Shown here: positions 22,458 to 30,225 of the stretch, piece by piece | Numbering within the stretch: the stretch's first letter is position 1 | Layout: each line of letters begins with the position of its first letter | DNA from: a virus | IMG/VR virus record: IMGVR_UViG_3300025655_000125 | Location: 1 to 36,604 of that record | Strand: one strand, 5' to 3' | Length of the DNA: 36,604 nt | Program-made: the position numbers and the translations under genes | The notes under the pieces: generated by a model | The model's input: only the letters and a program-made list of their open reading frames with translations | The model's database searches: none | What the model was told of the DNA's origin: nothing

Positions 22458-24340
22458 TGGGTAACTTAAACGACAACTCAACCAGTTATGTTCACAGTTA
22501 TGAACCAAACACCAATGACCTCACAATGGCAATGGACTACAATGACGCAGGCGAACCTGCTATCCGCGTTAAGTCATATATTGAAGGGGATATCACAATT
22601 GAAGGCGACGTTAACATACCCGGTTCTGTTGAAATCAGTAATGACATAGGAAATCCTATTCCAGTAAGTGGTACAATTACAGCATTACAAGGAACAGATC
22701 CTTGGACTGTAGATGGCACTGTTAATATTGGCAACGAAGTAAGCATCAACGACGGCGGCAATAGCATTACTGTAGATGTCAACGGAAATGTAACTGTTGT
22801 TCAAGGAACAACGCCTTGGACTGTAGATGGAACTGTTAATATTGGCACTATGCCTAATGTAACACTTAACCAACCAATCGCAGTTACAGACAACGGCAGT
22901 AGTCTAACAGTAGATGGAACTGTGGCAGTCAGCAACTTCCCTGCTACACAGACAGTAGATGGAACTGTGAATATTGGCAACGAAGTAGCAATCAATGATG
23001 GTGGCAACAGCATCACAGTTGATGGAACTGTGGGCATCACTGGCGATGTAAATGTAACACAAGGAACAACGCCTTGGACCGTGAGCGGCACAGTTACCGT
23101 ACAAGAAACAGGATTTAACAGCACAGGTAATATTTCTGGATCTAGTGATGCATTCGGTAGGTTGCGTATATCGCAGCCACTTACACTTTTTGATAGTAGT
23201 CACAGGTACAGAGACAACAACCTATTTGCAGAAAGCACCAGCGGCGGTGGCTCTAGTTCTTTTAACGCAAATGCTGGTCTGATTGAAATGGATGTAGGCA
23301 CAGCCAGCGGCGATGAAGTGCTTCGCGAATCAACAAAGGTAATGAGTTATCAACCTGGTAAGTCGTTGTTGATTATGAGTACATTTGTTTTTAATGAAGC
23401 AAAAACAAATCTTAGACAGCGTGTGGGATATTTCGGTAGTAAAAATGGAATGTATCTTGAACTGGACGATAATGATCTGTGTTTTGTAGAACGCAGCAGC
23501 GTTACTGGTAGTGTCACTGAAACTAAGATTCCGCAGAGCCAATGGAATGTTGATACCATGGACGGATCTGCCGGCGCTGGCAATGTTAGCGGCATTACTC
23601 TTGATATTACCAAGGCGCAGATATTATGGATGGATATTGAATGGCTAGGACTAGGAAGTTCAAGAATGGGTTTTGTAATCAACGGGCAGTTTGTGGTTGC
23701 TCATGTTTTCCATCATGCTAATCTAATAGACAGTACATATATTACTACTGCTAGTTTGCCATTGAGACAAGAAATAACCAACACCGGTACAACAACAAGT
23801 GCAAGTAAGTCAAAACAAGTTTGCTCAACTGTTATAAGTGAAGGCGGCTATGAACTGCGTGGGCTTCAACAAGCCGTGGGTACTCCTATAGCAACACCTC
23901 GAGATTTAGCACTTGCAGATACATACTATCCAATCATATCTATTAGGTTGAAGACTAGCCCAGACAGACTAGATGCTATCGTTATTATGACTGCAATGAG
24001 TCTAATCGGTACAAGTAACAACAGTAACTACAACTGGCGTGTAGTAGCCACTGGAACAACAACAGGCGGCTCATGGGTAAGTGCTGGCATAGACAGTGCA
24101 GTAGAATATAACATAACAGGCACCAGTCACAGCGGCGGGCGTATTCTCGCTAGTGGATGGTTTCAAGGAAGTAATCAAGGTAGTTCAGTTGTTGATATTT
24201 TGAAAGAAGCACTATTTAAGTTTCAACTAGAGCGTGATAGTTTTGTGCCTGAGCCATACGAGCTGACACTGGTTGTTGCTACAGACAATGCAGGTTCTGA
24301 TATGTACGCTACTATCGACTGGGAAGAAATCAGTCGATAA
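22457..24340 (+). CDS. tail fibre or surface fibre-like structural protein
   Basis: 627 residues. Residues about 60-215 contain repeated beta strands of the type TVDGTVNIGNEV-INDGGNSITVDG and VSNFPATQTVDG, typical of phage fibre shafts. From about residue 235, a larger globular beta-rich domain begins (FDSSHRYRDNNLFAESTSGG) and continues to the end. It follows the LamG protein with an overlapping start (TAATG). It is the last gene of the late structural run; a sigma70-like promoter lies right after it. Confidence 0.75.
   Translation: MGNLNDNSTSYVHSYEPNTNDLTMAMDYNDAGEPAIRVKSYIEGDITIEGDVNIPGSVEISNDIGNPIPVSGTITALQGTDPWTVDGTVNIGNEVSINDGGNSITVDVNGNVTVVQGTTPWTVDGTVNIGTMPNVTLNQPIAVTDNGSSLTVDGTVAVSNFPATQTVDGTVNIGNEVAINDGGNSITVDGTVGITGDVNVTQGTTPWTVSGTVTVQETGFNSTGNISGSSDAFGRLRISQPLTLFDSSHRYRDNNLFAESTSGGGSSSFNANAGLIEMDVGTASGDEVLRESTKVMSYQPGKSLLIMSTFVFNEAKTNLRQRVGYFGSKNGMYLELDDNDLCFVERSSVTGSVTETKIPQSQWNVDTMDGSAGAGNVSGITLDITKAQILWMDIEWLGLGSSRMGFVINGQFVVAHVFHHANLIDSTYITTASLPLRQEITNTGTTTSASKSKQVCSTVISEGGYELRGLQQAVGTPIATPRDLALADTYYPIISIRLKTSPDRLDAIVIMTAMSLIGTSNNSNYNWRVVATGTTTGGSWVSAGIDSAVEYNITGTSHSGGRILASGWFQGSNQGSSVVDILKEALFKFQLERDSFVPEPYELTLVVATDNAGSDMYATIDWEEISR
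22600..23090 (+). repeat. fibre-shaft coding repeats
   Basis: The phrase for TVDGTVNIG recurs (near 22704, 22821 and 22954), and the phrase for ACGCCTTGGAC or ATCCTTGGAC recurs three times (near 22697, 22812 and 23070). These encode the beta-repeat shaft and vary in third positions, as protein-level repeats do. Confidence 0.65.
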
Positions 24341-24342
24341 GA

Positions 24343-24372
24343 TTGACATAGAATACAAAAAGGTAGTATAAT
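24343..24372 (+). promoter_or_regulatory. sigma70-like promoter, start codon 5 nt after the -10
   Basis: TTGACA at 24343-24348, an 18-bp spacer and TATAAT at 24367-24372. An ATG follows at 24378 with no room for a ribosome site. Confidence 0.65.
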
Positions 24373-24377
24373 ACGGT

Positions 24378-24521
24378 ATGTTTTTAGGATTACTTACACT
24401 ACTGCTGATAGCAACAATGTTACTGTTGCTGGAAACATTGGCTGGATTGAACCAGCGCAGGATTAACCTTCTGCTGCGGGGGTATCTGGAGTTTCTGGTG
24501 CCCGATATTCTTCAGGCTTAG
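24378..24521 (+). CDS. tiny membrane protein, probably leaderless
   Basis: 47 residues. One membrane segment (LGLLTLLLIATMLLLLETLAG) is followed by a basic stretch (NQRRINLLLRGY). The support is the strong promoter directly before the ATG and the typical membrane-protein composition. It overlaps a minus-strand frame by 59 nt at its 3' end. No family is recognised. Confidence 0.45.
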   Translation: MFLGLLTLLLIATMLLLLETLAGLNQRRINLLLRGYLEFLVPDILQA

Positions 24522-24600
24522 GTTCGTTTTTTACAGGCATCCCTGATAAACGTTTAATATCTTTTAGCCAATCTGCGTAACGATCGTCGTCTTCACTCAT
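24463..24600 (-). CDS. tiny acidic protein on the minus strand
   Basis: 45 residues, charged and Pro/Glu-rich (SEDDDRYADWLKDIKRLSG, then PVKNEPKPEEYRAPE). The composition looks like a real soluble protein. Upstream on the minus strand lies GATAAGTATTTTT, a variant of the late promoter decamer, ending at the ATG; the same TGATAAGTATTTT string precedes the gene at 33030. It would be one of only two minus-strand genes in the window. It is convergent with and overlaps the plus-strand membrane frame. Confidence 0.45.
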   Translation of the reverse strand: MSEDDDRYADWLKDIKRLSGMPVKNEPKPEEYRAPETPDTPAAEG

Positions 24601-24637
24601 AAAAATACTTATCACAGCAAACTGATCTAAATAATTA

Positions 24638-24666
24638 TTGACACATAACTGTTAAAATGTTATAAT
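24638..24666 (+). promoter_or_regulatory. sigma70-like promoter, start codon 7 nt after the -10
   Basis: TTGACA at 24638-24643, a 17-bp spacer and TATAAT at 24661-24666. ATG 24674 follows directly, so the transcript is probably leaderless. Confidence 0.75.
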
Positions 24667-24673
24667 TACTCAC

Positions 24674-25180
24674 ATGAAAGTAGAAAAAAATAAAGTCTTT
24701 TACACTTGGCAAGATGTACAGAGCATGACTCTGGATCTTATTCGCAGCATTGACGCTGCCGAATGGCGCCCAGATTATGTTGTTGGACTAACACGTGGAG
24801 GATTACACGCTGCTAACTTGATTAGTCAATGGTATAATATTCCTATGGAAACATTACGTGTTAGTTTGCGTGATCACGCTAACACAGAATCTAATGCGTG
24901 GATGGCAGAAGATGGTTTACAAACAGGAATGAAAATCCTCATTGTAGATGACATTAATGACTCCGGTGCTACAATTAACTGGATCAAGGATGATTGGCAC
25001 TCAAGTGTATACAACGGCAATCGTGAAGCATGGGGCAACAACATTCGTTTTGCTACACTTGTAGACAATAGTGCCTCAGATGCAGATGTTGAATATTGTT
25101 GTGTAGAAATTAATAAGTTAGATGATCCAGACCTGTGGATCGTCTTCCCTTGGGAAGATTGGTGGTTAACACATGAGTGA
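24674..25180 (+). CDS. phosphoribosyltransferase (type I PRTase)
   Basis: 168 residues. The PRPP-binding motif is KILIVDDINDSGATI near residues 87-101. An earlier PDYVVGLTRGGLHAANLIS loop matches the type I PRTase entry, as in hypoxanthine/xanthine phosphoribosyltransferases. It would join a purine-like base to PRPP or reverse this. The C-terminal YCCVEINKLDDPDLWIVFPWEDW fits the purine-PRTase hood, with the aromatic residues near the base. It could salvage a 7-deazaguanine or ordinary purine for the phage. It has its own promoter; an SGNH-like gene and queE follow. Confidence 0.8.
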   Translation: MKVEKNKVFYTWQDVQSMTLDLIRSIDAAEWRPDYVVGLTRGGLHAANLISQWYNIPMETLRVSLRDHANTESNAWMAEDGLQTGMKILIVDDINDSGATINWIKDDWHSSVYNGNREAWGNNIRFATLVDNSASDADVEYCCVEINKLDDPDLWIVFPWEDWWLTHE

Positions 25181-25183
25181 CTT

Positions 25184-25897
25184 ATGCTATTACTAGCCGG
25201 TTGTAGTTTTATAGCTAATCCAGATCTTCCTGAAGTAGCGTTTGGTCGTGAAGTATGGGATAAAAAGTTAGTAAGAATAAATGCGTGGGGGGGTGCTGGT
25301 AACGCTTTTATATCAAGAGCCGTATTAGATAATCTCGATAAAGTTAACAATGTTCTTATATTGTGGACTGGTTTTTCTCGTATTGACATTGAACTCCCGG
25401 TGGAAATGGTAGATCAAGTTTCGAGTTATTACGAAGGTACACCTATTCATATTACCAATGATACTGTTTGGCTCCATAGTGGTGGGTTTGATGGAACGTG
25501 GTATAATTATAGTCGTACCAAATATGAAAAATACATCTATGAATATATTAAAAGTCAATACTTGCCGTGCAATTGGAATTACCTGAATAATAAAAATTTA
25601 CGAATTATTGCCGGAACGTTGAATACTTTAGAACAACTGAATATTGAATACAAGTTTGGATTTATCTATGACATTTTTTCAGACCATATCAGCGAACAAC
25701 AGAGTTTAGGCAGTGCAGTTGATAGAAATAATCCATTGCTTAACTTAATCAATTGGGATAATTGTTTATCTGAAACTCCGTACGATTTTTGTAAAGATCG
25801 TGGGCTATTGTCCGATGATCGATTCCATCCCACTAGAGAAGGTTATAACCAATGGTGGAATGCAGTAAAACAAGATATTACATTTGACTTAACCTAA
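25184..25897 (+). CDS. SGNH/GDSL hydrolase-like protein (copy 2 of 4)
   Basis: 237 residues. It opens LLLAGCSFIANP (block I, GCS in place of GDS, Ser8 as nucleophile). RINAWGGAGNAFIS supplies the block II Gly and nearby Asn. NNVLILWTGFSRID resembles block III. SDDRFHPTREGYNQW near the end gives the Asp and His of block V. It starts 4 nt after the PRTase stop and is in the same transcript. The start of copy 4 (VAGCSYVWN) is the closest to it. Confidence 0.6.
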   Translation: MLLLAGCSFIANPDLPEVAFGREVWDKKLVRINAWGGAGNAFISRAVLDNLDKVNNVLILWTGFSRIDIELPVEMVDQVSSYYEGTPIHITNDTVWLHSGGFDGTWYNYSRTKYEKYIYEYIKSQYLPCNWNYLNNKNLRIIAGTLNTLEQLNIEYKFGFIYDIFSDHISEQQSLGSAVDRNNPLLNLINWDNCLSETPYDFCKDRGLLSDDRFHPTREGYNQWWNAVKQDITFDLT

Positions 25898-25912
25898 AAA
25901 ATAAAGTATAAT
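25884..25912 (+). promoter_or_regulatory. sigma70-like promoter for queE, start codon 5 nt after the -10
   Basis: TTGACT at 25884-25889, a 17-bp spacer and TATAAT at 25907-25912. It lies over the end of the upstream gene, and ATG 25918 follows at once. Confidence 0.7.
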
Positions 25913-25917
25913 TAATT

Positions 25918-26793
25918 ATGAATGAACGTACAATTAAAATAGCAGAAATTTTTTATAGCATACAAGGCGAAGGAATGTATGCTGGTGTCCCAAGTGTTTT
26001 TATTAGAACATTCGGCTGCAATTTTGAATGTAGGTCTTTTGGTTTACCGACCGGGATGATGAGTCAAGAGCCAGAAAACATTGCGGCAAAAATTGATGAA
26101 TTTCATAGTTACGAGGAGCTTCCGCTTGCTGAATCAGGCTGCGACAGTTACGCAAGTTGGCATCCTGCTTTCAAGCATCTTTCACCAAAGATGACTATTT
26201 CTAGTATTGTAGACCAAGTGTTAGCATCGATTAATAGAGAACGTATTTACGATCCTGGTGAGAGTTACACAGATACGCATATTATTATTACAGGTGGAGA
26301 ACCACTACTGGGTTGGCAGCGTGCGTATCCAGAACTTATTGATGCGCTATACGCAGAAGGATTCCGCAACTTTACATTCGAAACAAACGGCACACAGAAA
26401 CTTTCTGCAGACTTCAAGGATTATTTGCTAATTAATAATATCAAGAACAAAAAAATTGATCTTACTTTTAGTGTAAGTGCTAAACTCCCGTGTTCTGGCG
26501 AATTGTGGGATAATGCTATTCTTCCTGATGTTGTTACAGAGTACGAACAGTACGGCCGCGCATTTTTAAAGTTCGTTGTAGCTAAACACGATGATGCTGT
26601 TGATGCAAGCATTGCTGTAAATGAATATAAACGTGCAGGATTTACAGGTCCCGTATATCTTATGCCCGAAGGCGGCACCGTAGACGGGTACGAATTACAC
26701 GAAAAAGATGTTGCTGAAATTTGCATGATGCACGGTTGGAGATACAGTCCACGCTTACAGGTAAGCCTTTTTAAGAATGCATGGGGAACATGA
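25918..26793 (+). CDS. queE: 7-carboxy-7-deazaguanine synthase (radical SAM)
   Basis: 291 residues, longer than E. coli QueE (223). It would convert 6-carboxy-tetrahydropterin to 7-carboxy-7-deazaguanine. FYSIQGEGMYAGVPSVFIRT is the QueE signature, and GGEP is at 126-129. The radical-SAM cluster motif is atypical: RTFGCNFECRSFG gives Cys34 and Cys38, but the third Cys position is Phe41. An insert of about 40 residues follows, with Cys75 in SGCDSYASWHP; this is the candidate third iron ligand. It is driven by its own promoter without a leader. The next gene starts on its stop (ATGATG). Confidence 0.85.
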   Translation: MNERTIKIAEIFYSIQGEGMYAGVPSVFIRTFGCNFECRSFGLPTGMMSQEPENIAAKIDEFHSYEELPLAESGCDSYASWHPAFKHLSPKMTISSIVDQVLASINRERIYDPGESYTDTHIIITGGEPLLGWQRAYPELIDALYAEGFRNFTFETNGTQKLSADFKDYLLINNIKNKKIDLTFSVSAKLPCSGELWDNAILPDVVTEYEQYGRAFLKFVVAKHDDAVDASIAVNEYKRAGFTGPVYLMPEGGTVDGYELHEKDVAEICMMHGWRYSPRLQVSLFKNAWGT

Positions 26794-27182
26794 TGTTTGA
26801 TAAACTAAAAAACGCATTTAAAAAGAAGCAACCAGCGCCTGCACAAGAAAAACCAAAGCAAACTCGCAAAAAGAAAACTGAAAAAGAACTTGCTACTGAA
26901 CGTGGAGAACCCTGGGTTGGCATTCTTTCTATGGAAGTTGATCCGGAAGATCTAAATGCAGGAGCGTTTGAACTTGATTGGAATGATCAGTTCGTTGCTC
27001 GACTAATACGTTTTGGGTATCAAGGCAAAACAGATGCCGATATTGTTGATCAGTGGTTCCAAAATGTATGCAGACATGTTGTATTAGAAACCTGGGAACA
27101 AGAACAAGCGCAACGTTCTAACATGGATGTTCGTTTTCATAACAAACGTAATCTCGGCGATGGCCGTTCTGAGATTTCATGA
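26790..27182 (+). CDS. hypothetical protein with basic N-terminus
   Basis: 130 residues. The first 40 are Lys/Pro/Gln-rich and disordered (LKNAFKKKQPAPAQEKPKQ). The rest, from GEPWVGILSMEVDPEDL, is compact with aromatic residues (AFELDWNDQFVARLIRFGYQ). Two adjacent ATGs (26790 and 26793) overlap the queE stop, after GGGGA. It is in the queE operon by coupling. No recognised motif. Confidence 0.65.
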   Translation: MMFDKLKNAFKKKQPAPAQEKPKQTRKKKTEKELATERGEPWVGILSMEVDPEDLNAGAFELDWNDQFVARLIRFGYQGKTDADIVDQWFQNVCRHVVLETWEQEQAQRSNMDVRFHNKRNLGDGRSEIS

Positions 27183-27874
27183 TTCTTTACGTTAACGGCG
27201 ATAGTCACGCTGCGGCTGCCGAAGCGGTGAATCCTCATTGTTTCGCTATGGACGACGGGAAGTTATGGCACATGGGTCGTGCTCCGCATCCAGATAATGC
27301 AAAAGTTGCGTGGGGTACAAAATTAGCAGCACTTGCTAAAATGAATCTACAATTACACGCAGAGTCAGCAAGCAGTAACGCACGCATTATTCGCACAACA
27401 CAAGAATACTTTAAAGAATCCAAACACACAGATGTTTTAGCTATTATTCAATGGTCAACGTGGGAACGTGAAGAATGGTTTATTGACGGTGAATACTATC
27501 AAGTTAACGCAAGTGGTATTGATATTGTTCCGGAGGATTATCAAGTTCGCTATAAAGAATATATCGCGGGCATTGATTGGATGGCTAAAACGCTTGAAGC
27601 ACACGAGCAAATCTGGCTCATGCATGAATGGCTAAACGATCGAGACATTAAACATATCTTCTTCAATGGTAACAATACCTTTGAGGATGTTATTAATCGT
27701 TATGACTGGGGCACAAGTTATATTGATCCTTATGGTTCAACAACTTATAACAACTGGTGTTTATCTCAAGGTTATCAAACAGTTACACCAACATCTTATC
27801 ATTTTGGAGCAGATGCTCATCAAGCCTGGGCACGATACCTACTAAAATACATTGCACAAAATAAACTAATTTAA
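27179..27874 (+). CDS. SGNH/GDSL hydrolase-like protein (copy 3 of 4)
   Basis: 231 residues. It begins MILYVNGDSHAAAAEAV, with the canonical GDS block I. LHAESASSNARIIR resembles block II. DVLAIIQWSTWEREE is in the block III position. Near the end SYHFGADAHQAW keeps a His in the block V position but lacks the DxxHP form. It overlaps the upstream stop (ATGA) and is in the queE operon. The substrate is unknown. Confidence 0.55.
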   Translation: MILYVNGDSHAAAAEAVNPHCFAMDDGKLWHMGRAPHPDNAKVAWGTKLAALAKMNLQLHAESASSNARIIRTTQEYFKESKHTDVLAIIQWSTWEREEWFIDGEYYQVNASGIDIVPEDYQVRYKEYIAGIDWMAKTLEAHEQIWLMHEWLNDRDIKHIFFNGNNTFEDVINRYDWGTSYIDPYGSTTYNNWCLSQGYQTVTPTSYHFGADAHQAWARYLLKYIAQNKLI

Positions 27875-27877
27875 TAC

Positions 27878-27906
27878 TTGACAACATCTGTAAAATACCG
27901 TATAAT
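27878..27906 (+). promoter_or_regulatory. sigma70-like promoter, start codon 6 nt after the -10
   Basis: TTGACA at 27878-27883, a 17-bp spacer and TATAAT at 27901-27906. ATG 27913 follows, giving a leaderless transcript. Confidence 0.75.
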
Positions 27907-27912
27907 ACGTGT

Positions 27913-28914
27913 ATGAAATATATTCTGGTTGACACCGCCAATACGTTTTTTAGAGCTCGACATGCAGCGCACCGAGCCACGGACACATATACCAAACTGG
28001 GATTTGCGTTGCATCTTACATTTTCAGCTATTAACAGAGTAGTTCGTAAATTTAACGTAGACCATGTGGTGTTTATGCTTGAAGGACGGGCGTGGCGTAA
28101 AGACATTTACGAGCCTTATAAGGCTAATCGTAAAGTAGCACGACAAGCATTAACTGATGCAGAATTAGAAGAAGATGCTCTGTTTTGGGAGATTTTTGAC
28201 GAATTTCATAAATACTTACGTGAGCAGACTAATTGTACTGTCTTACAACATCCTCAAGCAGAGGCTGATGACCTCATTGCCCGATGGATTGCTCTTCATC
28301 CAGATGATGAGCATATCATCTTATCCAGTGATACTGACTTTGTTCAGTTGATCTCTCGTCAAGTTGTGCAATACAACGGTATTTCGAACGAACTTATATC
28401 CCTAGATGGCATTTTTGATGACAAAAACGAACGTGTAATAGATAAAAAAACTAAAGAGCCAAAAGAAATCCCCAATCCTGAATGGCTTCTTTTTGAAAAA
28501 TGCATGAGGGGTGATTCATCGGACAATATTTTTAGTGCTTATCCTGGTGTTCGCACCAAGAGTACCAAAAAGAAAATAGGTCTCACAGAAGCATTTGAGG
28601 ATCGAGAAAAACAAGGATATGCCTGGAACAATCTTATGCTCCAACGCTGGACAGATCCGGACGGTGTTGAACACCGCGTAATTGACGATTACAATCGTAA
28701 TTGCACACTGGTGGATTTAACCAAGCAGCCTGCTGAACTCAAACAAGATTTCGACGACGTTATTAAAACCACTGTGACACACAAAGACATAGGACAAGTA
28801 GGTATTCGTTTTATGCGCTTCTGTGGCAAGCACGATCTTGTTAGGCTCAGTGATCAAGCCGAACAATATGGTAGTTGGCTAAATGCTACATATAATGGAA
28901 TATTAAATGATTAA
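27913..28914 (+). CDS. 5'-3' exonuclease / RNase H-type flap nuclease (T4 Rnh-like)
   Basis: 333 residues, near T4 RNase H (305). Metal-site motifs of the FEN family are visible: YILVDTANTFFRARH (Asp7), a VVFMLEGRAWRKDIYEPYKA arch motif ending KANRK, QAEADDLIARW, and ILSSDTDFVQLI. MRGDSSDNIF is the helix-hairpin-helix entry GD..DN. It would remove RNA primers from Okazaki fragments. It is probably early, given the sigma70-like promoter. The next gene overlaps its end. Confidence 0.9.
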   Translation: MKYILVDTANTFFRARHAAHRATDTYTKLGFALHLTFSAINRVVRKFNVDHVVFMLEGRAWRKDIYEPYKANRKVARQALTDAELEEDALFWEIFDEFHKYLREQTNCTVLQHPQAEADDLIARWIALHPDDEHIILSSDTDFVQLISRQVVQYNGISNELISLDGIFDDKNERVIDKKTKEPKEIPNPEWLLFEKCMRGDSSDNIFSAYPGVRTKSTKKKIGLTEAFEDREKQGYAWNNLMLQRWTDPDGVEHRVIDDYNRNCTLVDLTKQPAELKQDFDDVIKTTVTHKDIGQVGIRFMRFCGKHDLVRLSDQAEQYGSWLNATYNGILND

Positions 28915-29368
28915 AGCAAAACCCGTTGTAAAAAATAAATTTTGGATTCTCAGAGATGGTAACCGCAAGGTAGGAGAAGTTAACGCTATTCAAGGTGGAT
29001 TTAGTGTTACTGTGAATAACAGTCAAGCACAGTTTAAAACACTTGCCATACTAAAACGTCGTGCTGGTATTGAATTTGACGACAATATCAACATTGTGAC
29101 TGCCAAAAAGAAACAAATATCTGTGCATGGATTTCCAGCGGCAGGATCCATACATAATGCTGTGTGGGATGTTCAACTAAAACTTCCGCTTTATACCAAA
29201 AAAGCGAAAAGCAAAAGTTTTTTTGCAGCCGGGTGGTATAAAATTAAATTGAAAAACCGTTGGAAAACCGTGTACAGTCCCAAGCTCATTATACTTCAGC
29301 GTAACGAATATCAGGGACCGTTCAAGCAAGATCCTGATCAGAATAACTTTGATCAATTATTTAAATGA
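28907..29368 (+). CDS. hypothetical basic protein
   Basis: 153 residues, strongly basic (many Lys), with beta-like pieces (KFWILRDGNRKVGEVNAIQG, FSVTVNNSQAQFKT, WYKIKLKNRWKTVYSPKLII). It looks like a small beta-barrel or nucleic-acid-associated fold. It overlaps the nuclease gene and the next gene by a few bases. I remember similar proteins beside T4-like replication genes but cannot name a function. Confidence 0.65.
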   Translation: MIKAKPVVKNKFWILRDGNRKVGEVNAIQGGFSVTVNNSQAQFKTLAILKRRAGIEFDDNINIVTAKKKQISVHGFPAAGSIHNAVWDVQLKLPLYTKKAKSKSFFAAGWYKIKLKNRWKTVYSPKLIILQRNEYQGPFKQDPDQNNFDQLFK

Positions 29369-29568
29369 TTCACATTAACAACTTTGTTGACAAAATAAAG
29401 GCACTGGAATCTCAAAACAGCAAGCAGTTCACAATGACCATGCGCGAGGCAAAGGATCTTCACGCAGATATTACCAAATTGCTGATCGCTCTGCATGCAC
29501 TACAAGAAACAAAACAAAGTACTGCCAATGAAGTAATTCAAGTTCAAATACAAGGGGACAGTTGGTAA
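29365..29568 (+). CDS. small helical protein
   Basis: 67 residues. It is mostly helix with a heptad-like pattern (FVDKIKALESQNSKQFTMTM, then LHADITKLLIALHALQE). The ATG overlaps the upstream TGA (ATGA). It ends the nuclease operon; a late promoter follows at 29584. The function is unknown. Confidence 0.65.
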   Translation: MIHINNFVDKIKALESQNSKQFTMTMREAKDLHADITKLLIALHALQETKQSTANEVIQVQIQGDSW

Positions 29569-29583
29569 TATACGCAGTTTATT

Positions 29584-29610
29584 CATAAATACTGTATCAA
29601 AGGATACAGT
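29584..29610 (+). promoter_or_regulatory. late promoter CATAAATA with inverted repeat
   Basis: CATAAATACT at 29584-29593. ACTGTATC (29591-29598) and GATACAGT (29603-29610) form an 8-bp inverted repeat with an AAAG spacer that doubles as an AAAGGA ribosome site before ATG 29613. The sequence closely matches the element at 1090-1116. Confidence 0.6.
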
Positions 29611-29612
29611 TT

Positions 29613-29906
29613 ATGAGCAGACCAAAACCCACAGTATTAGCAGAAGTTACTGACAAATCTACCTATAAAACAGATCAGGTTCTGGCCAGTGAAGGAATCT
29701 GGGCTGTGTTTTTTGACGGCAACCCCATTAATTTAAGGAACCAGAACATGTTGGTTCAATACCCAGGACCAAAATACAGGAAGGTTTCTTTTAGTAATCC
29801 AGGACATGCAATTAATCTAGCAAAAAAGCTGAACAAGCAATTCAAAACTGATTTATTCAGTGTGGTATTGTTGAATGCTGGTGACCAAGTATATCCAGAA
29901 AAGTGA
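29613..29906 (+). CDS. hypothetical small protein
   Basis: 97 residues, a likely beta-rich fold (VLASEGIWAVFFDGNPINLR, then KYRKVSFSNPGHAINLAKKL and FSVVLLNAGDQVYPE). It has a late promoter and an AAAGGA site. The next gene starts inside its end. Late timing hints at virion or assembly work; the family is not recognised. Confidence 0.6.
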   Translation: MSRPKPTVLAEVTDKSTYKTDQVLASEGIWAVFFDGNPINLRNQNMLVQYPGPKYRKVSFSNPGHAINLAKKLNKQFKTDLFSVVLLNAGDQVYPEK

Positions 29907-30225
29907 GTTAACCCAGCAAATGCTGGATCAACTTCCAGGAATACAGTTTCCACTGGAGCAAACAATACGCCTGTGGTGGGCCAATCCTGACGGCGGTTGG
30001 TTACTCACAGACCAAGGACAATATGTATTTGAAAAACTTGGTATTGAAGGACACACATTTAGAATAAAATACCGCAGCGCAAAATTTTATATTCAGGCAG
30101 ATCGGTCATTTCAGAATCCATATTATATTAAAAAATATGACCTAATATTGTACGGTAGCAAAGAAGCAACAGCGGTTACACTGACTGGCGGAGACGTAAT
30201 GCAATATCTTGAGCGTTATTGTTAA
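29875..30225 (+). CDS. hypothetical protein
   Basis: 116 residues. It has a beta-rich middle with aromatic residues (WWANPDGGWLLTDQGQYVFE) and a closing YDLILYGSKEATAVTLTGGD. The first 32 nt overlap the upstream gene; GTG 29881 is an alternative start. Its last 50 nt overlap the convergent minus-strand gene, and I see no terminator between them. No recognised motif. Confidence 0.55.
   Translation: MLVTKYIQKSELTQQMLDQLPGIQFPLEQTIRLWWANPDGGWLLTDQGQYVFEKLGIEGHTFRIKYRSAKFYIQADRSFQNPYYIKKYDLILYGSKEATAVTLTGGDVMQYLERYC

Noticed and set aside
22537-23203. Minus-strand frames opposite the fibre repeats
   Set aside because: They mirror the repeated plus-strand codons and lack start signals.
10499-27874. 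A QueC or QueF among the unknown proteins
   Set aside because: No SGGxDS PP-loop and no QueF catalytic Cys block was found in any of the unknown genes read here.
28205-28215. CATAAATACT match inside the 5' nuclease gene
   Set aside because: It is inside coding sequence, far from any start codon and with no flanking dyad; likely chance.
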